Shown piece after piece: positions 54,823-64,000 of a stretch of DNA of 64,000 nucleotides; the first letter of the stretch is position 1, and each line of letters opens with the position of its first letter. The notes below the pieces were generated by a model. The model worked only from the letters and a program-made list of their open reading frames with translations, made no database searches and had not been told where the DNA came from. The DNA comes from Anisakis pegreffii (taxonomy: Eukaryota > Nematoda > Chromadorea > Rhabditida > Anisakidae), in assembly GCA_035041965.1 (NCBI GenBank), contig JAPYMA010000103.1, positions 186,001 to 250,000 of the forward strand, written 5' to 3'. The position numbers were made by a program, and so were the translations under genes.

Positions 54823-55195
54823 GTATAAAAAACCTTCATCAAAAAATTTGTTAATTACGTACGTACAAAATAAGTAATGACTGATCTTTTATGATTTATG
54901 AGTGTATTGGAATTGCTTTTTGCCAAATTATTGACGTGCATATTGCAGTTGAAAAGCGCAATATTTCTGGAAATTATATTCTTGACGAGAAAAAAGCATA
55001 AGCTCTACATCGATATACTTCTACTTGCACGTTTCTGAATGTTTCTTTCTTTTAACAAAAACAGCTTTTACTCTTCCGATGGATGCATTTCAGCGCTTTT
55101 ACAGTCCATCTGTGCTGCTGCCATCACAACTTTCTTCCACTTCACGCAGCCAGTTCCTCTCGGAGTTATCGTCTGTTCTGTTGCCGAATTTAGAA
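54823..55195. other. Non-coding spacer
   Basis: Between the older hAT-like element and a small tandem repeat. Nothing recognised beyond an overlapping 66-codon plus frame at 55025-55225. Confidence 0.3.
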
Positions 55196-55257
55196 TTGGC
55201 TAATCTAGCTAACTTTATTGGCTAATCTACTAACTTTATTGGCTAGTCTAGCTAACT
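55196..55257. repeat. Minisatellite, about 21-bp unit, three copies
   Basis: The unit TTGGCTAATCTAGCTAACTT is repeated three times with small changes (one copy lacks AGC, one reads TAGTC). It overlaps the end of an unsupported plus-strand frame. Confidence 0.85.
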
Positions 55258-56872
55258 CGGCTGGAATTTCAACCAAAATTGCCAATATATCATACCAAAT
55301 TAATCACATAATGCCTCCACTGACTTTGAACCGAACATTTCAGCCGTAAAGCGATTGCATTGGAAGTAGCGTGCACGGATTATGCTTCTGCCATCGAAAA
55401 TGGTCATTTCATGCAGTCGGTCACCGGTCACCGGCTTCATCGAGTTTGTTATTCGAAAACTCAGATAAACTGATGACAAATGAACTGTCAATTGAAGTCT
55501 CTGCTCAGATGAAGGCATTGTGAAGAATCTGAGAATCCAACGCAATGATTTCGAATGAAACTAATTCAAGGATTAATGTAGACGTGTGTTGATTATGCGG
55601 ATCACGAACATACATTACACTAGGTGCGTTGAACATCAAATATTATATGTTCAACGTTGTCAAACTGCTACTTTACACAGCGCTAAGCTTTTTTTGATTG
55701 CTAAGCTCTTGGAAGTTGGTTGGTTGGCTCTGAAAACAACCCAACTATCTTCTTGAAAGCGTTCAGGTTTCATTCGAATAGCTTGACGTAAGCGTCATTA
55801 GTTGCATGTGTGTGTGCAGTGATTGGCATCAATTTGATGTAATGATGACGATTGGTCAACAAACTTCACTGAACTATTCGTGAGGAGAATGGAACTTTGA
55901 GTGTACATAAGTTTGCTCTCAAGCTGACGTTCGATGCTGTTCTCCACATTCATATTCAGTTTCGGATAACGATAAACTGAGACCTAACTATTAGAAGCTG
56001 AAGCTTACCAATAGTTCAACTGTACTTTTAGAGCTGATTGCTATATTCTTTGGGACTGTACGGAACCATTTTAATAGTTGAAAAGCATTGCAAACAATGT
56101 AGTTGTGTGTGTGTGTGTGTCAATTAAACATGTGGATAGAGGATGTTTAGAGAGAAGACTCACCTAACCATAACAATAGCAATAACGATAAGCTTCAAAG
56201 CAGCACTCTTTATCCCTTATCGTTAGTGAGGAAATAGAGCTGAATTATGCCTGCACCATCATCAAACTCTCTCATACCTGAGTACCTTGCGGATAAGTTC
56301 AGCGAGTTACTAGTGAATTAGAGACTAACTTTATGCTCGTTTGTGTTGAGAAAAGCTTAGCAGATCGATTGTTGAGATTCATGCATGGCCTTTCAAAATG
56401 GCGCTTACCGTATAGGGATTGATAATGCATGATGATGATGGATAGCAAATCTTCGTCAGCTTAATGAGGGTCTATTGTGGGAGAATATGACTGAGCAGTT
56501 TCCTTCGATCACGTACGATGGTCATTTAGGAATATTTCAAGATCTCTGCGAACATGTCAAGACCAACCAAAAATCTTCATGAACAATTGACAACATTCAC
56601 TTGCGAAACGAATTGTTCAGTGCCGTTGCTTGCTAGGGTGACGTGTTATTTGCTTTTTATATCGTTTGGCGAATTATCCACAGATACATACGAACTGCAT
56701 TTGTAGCATTTCCTCATCTTGTATGACTTCCTTCTTTTAACACTTTCGTTTATAGGGCTGATTTGCTCTTTGATTTTCCATCTCTAGCGATGAAAAAATT
56801 GGATGTTGTAATCCAATGAAATCCATTTCCTGATTGTGAGTATATGTGCTTATTGAGAGGATGCTTGTTGCT
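55258..56872. other. Intergenic, no gene recognised
   Basis: Contains an interrupted inverted repeat near 55628-55657 (CGTTGAACAT arms), a direct repeat GGTCACC near 55431-55440, and a short GT run at 56104-56119. The 81-codon minus frame at 55300-55545 has no support. Confidence 0.3.
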
Positions 56873-57235
56873 TTAATTCTGTAATTTGACGTGAAAAAAT
56901 TTAAAAGCGATGTGTGGTTTCTTTTTTTTTCTTATGCATATGGCGGTATTGCTTGAATATGACGAAGTGCTTTCGTTTTTGTTACTTTTGCAATTGGGAG
57001 TAACCTTCAAGTAGTTAGAATTCAGGAGAGAGTATTTGGATCCATGGTACTCACTGATTGCGACTAATTTGACATCAAAACTCCACCAATTTGAACAATT
57101 CCAAGTCTGTTCTGATTGGTTTTTCAATTGATTATATGTGATGTCTTCAACTTCTTCAATGGGCAATTCATGACCGAACAAATAATTCGATAAAACGGCA
57201 GTAGGGTTTTTGCATTCTTCGAAAACTCTTCTCAT
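56873..57235 (-). CDS. Possible 120-residue ORF or exon, unrecognised
   Basis: The frame starts MRRVFEECKNPTAVLSNYL just after an in-frame TAA. An acidic segment (HELPIEEVEDITYNQLK) and an aromatic segment (TWNCSNWWSFDVKL) give it protein-like composition. A possible donor (GTTACT) follows SLLNSNYLK near 57008; beyond it the frame becomes Lys/Asn-rich, so the true coding part may end there. No acceptor or spliced-leader-like AG precedes the ATG. No family is recognised. Several other frames of this length in the window look like chance, which limits confidence. Confidence 0.25.
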   Translation of the reverse strand: MRRVFEECKNPTAVLSNYLFGHELPIEEVEDITYNQLKNQSEQTWNCSNWWSFDVKLVAISEYHGSKYSLLNSNYLKVTPNCKSNKNESTSSYSSNTAICIRKKKKPHIAFKFFHVKLQN

Positions 57236-60200
57236 AGTAGAATTTTAACTTGAGGCACTCATTAAGCTTACGTTCGAGTGCTCGAAAAAAAGCTTAACGC
57301 TGTAGTTGATAAAATTGAAACAGTGTGGTCAATTCGTTTTGAAATGAATAGTTAAATTCGCCTTATTTGTTCATGATATGTGCGGACTCAAAGGTATTGA
57401 CTGTATGCTCGAAATTCACAACGCGATTTTTTCATTTGCATCTAAACCAGTTCTTGTCTAAAGAAAACCCCAAACAGTGCAGTAATCAGAGCTCAGCGAA
57501 AACTTTCGTTATCCTTCCTAGACATACGTTATGTATTAAAGGTGATAAAATTCGTACTTTGTTAATTTCATTCGCTAGTGCTTTTTCATTTGATTTTATT
57601 GCGTTGATTATTATGCATCAAATCGTGTGAAATTGTCTTCTCACCATTCATTAGTTTATTCATTTTATCTATGATATTTTTTATGCGCCCTTCATAGAGT
57701 TGAAATTACGATTACGCCCAAACTTTGGTGAGAATTTGCTCGCTGAAAGCTTCAAATGAATTGCGTTTTCCTAATGTCTTCTCCATCTATGCTCTATTAT
57801 TTCTTCAATTGGAAACTTTTGTTGAAGCATGCTGTCTATCGATTTTGAAGTATCTTATATATGCGCATGAATTCATTTTTTCACATGCCAAAATCAATAC
57901 CACTCAATCCACGTTTGTGTCGGATTCCGCAGTCTCATCAAGCAATCACAAAAGTCACTCCTCTCTCAATAAGTAGCTTAAAATCAGTAGAGTTCTCGCA
58001 ATTTTTCATCTGTCTAATTATTCTCTACAATAATGCGTCCCTAAAATCCTTCAATAATTACTATTTCATCCGGCATTCATGATACTGGCTGGCCTAGTGA
58101 TGGGCCTCAAATATTTATGTGCCATAAGAAAAAGCTTTGTGAATCTTTTGAAACGGTCTTCTGATCGGATCGTTGACTTATTTGAATAGCTGAATGCATC
58201 CAGCTGAACCTATTGTTTTTTCTTCCACTTATGACTTTTAAAGTACATACACATTATCATTTGAAACTGCGCCTAAGTACAGATAGAGTTCACTCGAGAA
58301 TGATGAAATGAGAAGACTCGTTTAGTATCTACCGCAGGATGAGTCACCATAAAAGGAAACACTCGAAAAATCTTGTCAAGCGCTGTCTGCTCTCAACTTT
58401 TTCAGTTCTCATCCGAAGCAACTCATTGTCAATATCATTGACATTAGAGTGTCTTGATGGAATGTCAACGTTTTCTTGTCTTGATCGCGATGTTCTCCAT
58501 ATTTATCTGTTCACACATTTGACAAGTCGTTCACTTGAGGTGTACAGCTGCTGCTCTCATTTTACATAATTCATAAATTTCTCACTTTTCAAATTTTATT
58601 CAACTTCATTCAGATGTATGTCGAAGAAAGAAATGAGAATTTATGAATGTAGATATGTTCACGAGAACTTTTTCCACCATGTCAATGTCATGCTAAGCAT
58701 GCACGCAATGAGTGTCTAATTGTGAATTGAGATGGTTTTTTTTCGGGCACAACACTTCAACGGTTTCGTAAGTGGCACGACGGCGGCTTTCGTTGTCAGT
58801 GGGCAATTTCGTTCGTTTGTGAATCACATGCATGGAACTGATCGATAGTTTGTGTTTGTGCATGATGCGAAGAATAGTTTGCGATATTCGGCACACACAG
58901 CACGCATACAAAATGCTGCGATATTTATCTGTGACAGAAATGTTCACTAGAGACGAGCAATGGGATATGATTTTGTCAGATCGAAGAATAGATTTGGGTT
59001 GTTTTGAGTGTTGTGAATATGTGAACAGGTCGCGAATTTCCTAACAACTGTACTTACTGACAACGAGAATGGTATTTGTAGGTTGTTTGCTTTGCTTTTG
59101 AAGTGTACTGCTGCTGATGCTGATGGTAGTAGTGGTGGAACATGTGCATTTTTGTACGTACGACGTTGGTGTTTGGTCCTCTTTCGGCACTGATGTTCCG
59201 AAACGCATGCGATTCATTCGTATTGCACGTTAATTGACGAGTTTACTATTGATAAATCAGTTGATGTTTCATGACGTCAACATCACTCTATAATATTGCA
59301 ATCTATCGCAGATAAGGTCTGTTGCTTTTTACATGTTAATAGTGCAGTGTTATTGGCTGTTGATGACATTTCCCTTATATAGTCATCATTCCTTCCTGAA
59401 TTCCTTATCATTCAACGAAATTTGTCATTCATTGCCTATAAGGCCTAATGGAATGCAGTGTTCCTTGTTTCAGCGAGTCACTCGTACTACATGACGTCTT
59501 TTTTTCGAGTTTTTTAATTTCCGGGAAACTCCCAATTGTGTTTTTCTCAGGGTACATAATTTTTCATTTCAAATGCTCACGGTGCATTAATCAAACATTC
59601 TGCGTAAAGCATCATTCCTACTATACCCGGAAAGTAATTTCTTTTGAAGAATTCGGTATCATTTATCATTGTGAATTGGAAAAAATCGTTTGTATCTTAA
59701 GCGAATGTTTAGCATTTAGAATGTTGTTTGCTATGAAGATGTCTATAAAAGGTCGCCGGCATTCTATTGTGCTCTATAAAAGGTCGCCGGCAATGAATAG
59801 TTCCACAGAGTTGTTCTTTTCTGAAACTGGTTTTGACTACAAATAATGTTATTTTATATCATATCGTATCGGAAGGGGAATTGACTATTTGATACATAGC
59901 TCACGTAATGTTCATTCATTATTCCTTGGTTTATTCACTAACGCGATAGCTAGGATTGTAGAGTTGAGTATTGAGCATTTAAGAATTGAACTTTGATTGC
60001 ACTTTTGCATAATTCATCATGTTTGCATAATACATATACATATATTGGTGAGTTGTGACGTGTATGTATTAATGAGGTATAGGTTTGTCACTTCTCAAAT
60101 ATGGATTGTTTGATGTGGTGAGTTGTTGAAATTATATGGACTCTGGGATGTTCCGATGAGAAGAGAAGCAGTTGAAAGTCGATGTGTAGTTAAGACGAAC

Positions 60201-61098
60201 ATGTGTGCCTAACAATAAGTAAATAGAATGAATGGCTTGACCAGCTTTGCGTGTGTCTTTCCGCGATGAGGAATTATCGAGTATGCGTTAAGAAAAGCTC
60301 GAACTAATGAGAAGAGTCTCCTCTACTCGAATGTGAACGATTCTTTGAGTCATTGTTGACATCTTTTACTTTTTTGATGGAATATCATTATCGTTACGTT
60401 AGCAGAGAATTTACGTTTCTATATTTGTTACTGATACAATTTCTGATTTTAGTTGCGCAGCACTGAAGAAACTGAACCAGTGAAAAAAGGTTCCAATCGT
60501 AAATGTAAAGTTGCAATTCATAGAGATTTAATTTCGCTTTATTCTAAGCCGAAGAAAAATGTTTGATATTGTTGTGTAGGAGTGCAGTCAAATGTATGCC
60601 ACACAAATCGCAGAAGTGATTATTGTGTACAGATTTAAATTTTTAGTCAGATTTATTTATGTAATAACAGCTGTCTGGGTGGTATAATCACCTGTTGAGG
60701 ATCATTTTTTCGAGCTTGATATGCGATTTGGCGATATGTAATGAAAATGCCTTGTTTGTCCTTTTTTACGTTTGTTCGTTCTGAGAGAGGATAATGACGG
60801 ACGGTATGTTCAGTCATAAAAATAGATGGATTCTGTAGTTTAATGAGATTCGTGTAGTTCTCATAACATGTAATATATCTGTCACATGAGATGAAGGGAA
60901 TATTCGTTTCGTTCATCTCATTCAATTTCGACTAGAATGAGTTGGTGAACGCAGGTAGTAGCAGAATGGAGAAGATTGTGATACAAGATTAACTAACTAG
61001 AAATATTATCGGTTCTATTTTTGATATTTGAACGAATTTTGGAGACGACAGACTAATGACATCTCATCTGTCTCTTTTAATTATGTTTACTGCATTAG
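57236..61098. other. Intergenic region with weak frames
   Basis: No gene supported. A minus frame at 58693-58947 contains NESRRRATYETVEVLCPKK, and a minus frame at 60653-60925 contains TVRHYPLSERTNVKKDKQG. Both look partly protein-like but lack splice or family evidence. The 132-codon plus frame at 59448-59846 is rich in Phe, Ser and Ile and contains the 31-bp repeat listed separately, so it is probably chance. Confidence 0.3.
59743..59792. repeat. Short tandem repeat, 31-bp period
   Basis: CTATAAAAGGTCGCCGGCA occurs at 59743-59761 and again at 59774-59792. The GC-rich half stands out from its AT-rich surroundings. Confidence 0.9.
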
Positions 61099-61230
61099 GA
61101 TTGGATGGAAGTCTCCCGAGGCTGGGACCCCGAGTACATACGAGGTTTCCCGGAACGGAAGGGGCCAGTCCTTTACTTTTCTCTCAGGTTCTTCAACCTT
61201 GAGTTACCCGAACAGCCGTATTCAGTGTGA
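61099..61230 (+). CDS. Possible terminal exon in a GC-rich island, unrecognised
   Basis: A GC-rich stretch follows an acceptor-like tract (TTTACTGCATTAG). One frame reads GWDPEYIRGFPERKGPVLYF, then LRFFNLELPEQPYSV and TGA, 43 codons in all. This composition is more protein-like than neighbouring DNA. Another plus frame through the same bases is open too (61028-61309), so the frame choice is open. No partner exon was found. It could instead be a fragment of a mobile element or transferred DNA. Confidence 0.22.
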   Translation, partial: DWMEVSRGWDPEYIRGFPERKGPVLYFSLRFFNLELPEQPYSV

Positions 61231-64000
61231 TGAGACAGAGAATATTAAAGTGGTGAATGAACACAACTTGGTAAAATTCAAATCAGATCGGAAGATGTGT
61301 ATATATTAGTTCAACTGTTAGGAACAACCGCATACAAACAAACTGCCAATGACATAGGTAATTGATTATGATAGATCTATGGTATTATGTAGGATGAATG
61401 CTAGTACATCAGTCAATCTTATTAAATCTTCTTTTCTTTATTGTTATTATTATTCTTATATTTCATCTTTGAATCGCTTTGCATAGGAAATGTTTAATGT
61501 TCACTGAAAAACGAAAAACGCTGATAAAAGAGTGAAGATTTTGTTTTAAGCTGAATTTTTGCTGTGGTAAGTATGATTTAACGATCGAACAAATTCGATA
61601 CAGCTCCACTCAGTTTTAAGCGAGTGGAACTGATGTAATTCAATTTATCTTTAGATCTGGAGTTGTTAGAAGTGAGTGCTGAAGGCACACTTTATTTTAT
61701 TTTTGTTGTTGTTGCTGCTGCTGCTGCTTATGTAACTCAGCATTAATATGATCGTTTTTATCAGTAGTATCAGCAGTATCATTGCGAGCTATGAGCGCCA
61801 GAATGATGCTTCATGTTAAGCTGAAGGCAAGCCAGCAACCACCAACACATCCTCCTTAGATTGTTTTGTTCTTTTCGCATTACATCCGCTACGATCGATC
61901 TCGTGTATTGCTTTCAACCAACCGTGCGCTTATTATTTATTCTCTTCGTTACGTTATCCACAAATACTCTCACCGGAAAACTGCCCAGCAAAAGCAAATC
62001 CGCCAGCACATATCCATAGAACAAAAACAGCATAGATTCAGTGAGCGTTAGGAGAAGATAAGATGTGCCTGGCCTTCCACCACCTACTTAATCGCTCAGG
62101 TTTAGTCTTACAGCTATCCATTATCATCACTATCAGTTCTATCACACATCCACTCAATGCATTATTTTCGGTTCGACATTGCTTCTGTTCACCAATCATC
62201 CACTCATTTTCGTGATACTTAAACATATCGACATATCTATTTATCTATCTATCACTTATCTTATCTGTATCGTAACTAAACATCATTGCAATGATATGAT
62301 GATGCCAAACTGATAGGTGATATTTCGAGTTTTGTTTGTTTTCAATTGAACGTAGACTGACGCAATGATTTGCGCTTCATTTCCATTCGATCAACATTCA
62401 GGTAGCTGTTTAATTTAAGTTGATCATTTGATTAGACGCTAAAATTCTTTGATCTTTGATTTATAAGCTGTGACATTGAAACAGCAGCCTAACTTGAGTA
62501 TAAAATGAGCTAATCCGAATAGCAACAGCAAAAAATCATGTGTTGTGTGTAGTCTGTTCGCGTTGTGTCTTCATTTGGTTCCATCAATGATAGATAAACG
62601 TGCACGTGTATATATTTATGTATATACTTCCAGAGTCTGTTGGCTTAGAGGCGAACCGAATCACATATCTCAATACTACTAAATGTAACCGAATGAATGA
62701 AGTGATTGATGCATTTGTATCAAATGCTTAGCACCTACGCTTTCGAGAACTTTTTTTGGAATTGGATAAGTACGATTGCCATGAGGAATGTGATAGTAGT
62801 AGAGAGTAGTAATATGATAAAGGTAATCGAGTAATAAGTAATAGGTATGATGTGTGGGAATATGAACGCATCCGTATTGAGGATACTCATGGCCTGTGCG
62901 AGCTATTTCTTCGTCATAGTTTTGAGTTGAGAAATTAGTTGTTGTCATCTGATGTTTCGTACTCTCATGAGAGATAACAGTGAAACAATTTTGATAGTGT
63001 TTGAAGTAAATTGAATTTTGTAGGATCACAAATTGTATGGAATTTGGTTGAATGTTGAACGTTAGTGGGTGATGGGATTGCGATGAATGAGAGGAGAGGA
63101 GGAGTGTACTAACGGAATGGTAGGGATGAGCGGCTGGAAGGCAGACTGGCCACGTAAAGCGTAAGTGGAAAAGTGCAAATGCAACTGAGAAGGGATTTGG
63201 GCTTGAAAAGGAGATATTCTGTTAGATAGCTGTCAAAAAGTGCTGGATGCGACATAGGTGAATAGATTGATGTTTAATGGTTGAGTAGTCGATTGATGTG
63301 GATGGAGGTGATGATATTCATTCGGAACAATGATGAGGCAGAAGCGACTGCGACATCGTTCATTATTTTTCATTTGCCATTTATTTGTCCACGTGCCACT
63401 TCTTTTTCCGTATTTCTATCAGTAGTAGCAAATACCGAATTAGATGTATTGAGCAAATGAAAATTTGTTCTCATTCGTTCAAGAGAAGTTGTTAGTAGCT
63501 TGGATTAAAGGATTAGTTGCTGTAGATTGAGTTGCGATTAATTACATTGAAAGAGAGGAGTTGATGTGAAAGGATCGATTGCGTTCCAACACTCACAATT
63601 AGTTTCGTGAATTTGAGTTGAGAAATGATGCATCTGAGAGTGCGAATAAGCACAGTAATTTGTCTTTTTTGTATTATTCAATTTTCAAAATCATATTCCT
63701 CTCTCGATCTTTTTTTTGGAAGAAGCGGAGAGCAGTCTGTGTACACTTCTTTCCTTTTGATTATCAGTGTTGGAGTTGATTGAAAATTGATATTAAAGGC
63801 AAAATTGATGTTCGAAATTCCAAGGTTACGACCTGGAATTATGATGATGATGATGATGACTACGAGAATGAGTACCAGTGGTTATTAAGGTCTGCCACCG
63901 AAAGCAATCATTTTTTGATTCGTTTCTTTAATGCTAATTTAAATTTTCGATATTTTCACAGGAAATGTATTGCTTATGCAAATTTGGTTACTTTTAATTC
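61231..64000. other. Intergenic, simple repeats, no gene recognised
   Basis: Holds a TTG/CTG trinucleotide tract (61703-61728) and an (ATG)6 run at 63841-63858. A minus frame of 116 codons at 62679-63029 is rich in His and Tyr (HTYYLLLDYLYHITTLYYYH) and reflects repeated GTA/ATA words rather than a likely protein. No gene is called up to the right edge. Confidence 0.3.

Noticed and set aside
59448..59846. 132-codon plus-strand ORF as a gene
   Set aside because: Composition is dominated by Phe, Ser, Ile and Cys, it contains a 31-bp tandem duplication, and no splice or family evidence supports it.
62679..63029. 116-codon His/Tyr-rich minus-strand ORF as a gene
   Set aside because: The His/Tyr bias comes from repetitive GTA/ATA-type words on the opposite strand; no homology or splice signal.

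Overview
This window is eukaryotic nuclear DNA from a small invertebrate animal, most likely a nematode. It is AT-rich. Its three recognisable genes are cut into many short exons by introns of mostly 50-600 bp with GT..AG borders. The ABCE1 protein is clearly metazoan. The receptor gene has a transmembrane-7 ending of a kind I associate with nematode peptide-receptor relatives. The phylum is an inference: no spliced-leader gene, rRNA or tRNA was found to confirm it.

Layout. From 1 to 5292 (minus strand) lies the 5' part of a long tetratricopeptide-repeat gene resembling TTC28; its 3' end runs off the left edge. After about 4 kb with only weak ORFs comes a complete 13-exon ABCE1 gene (9418-13729, minus), the ribosome-recycling ATPase, which joins in frame to 609 residues. 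Just upstream on the same strand is a two-exon fragment of an unrecognised gene (13948-14512), close enough to ABCE1 to suggest a nematode operon. From 15905 to 21092 is a highly homogeneous satellite of 404-bp units (12.8 copies). A 21-unit TA run and a diverged relic of the same satellite end the array. From 21.3 to 34.4 kb I see no convincing gene. A nine-exon G-protein-coupled receptor gene on the plus strand occupies about 34734-41256 and ends in an Asn/Asp-rich tail. Its fifth intron holds a non-autonomous hAT-like element (37116-37891) with 8-bp target duplications. A second, older copy lies inverted at 53991-54822. From 41.3 to 64 kb there are only weak gene candidates, the best being a three-exon model at 45075-45832.

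The genes do not form one pathway: one is a cytosolic translation factor, one a probable scaffold, one a membrane receptor. The most interesting non-genic features are three. The satellite has a mosaic of two-site variants, and its edge units look ancestral. The two hAT-derived elements are related copies of different age. At least four perfect short-loop hairpins lie scattered in non-coding DNA. Exon limits were placed by hand from splice signals, reading-frame continuity and remembered family sequences, not by database search.
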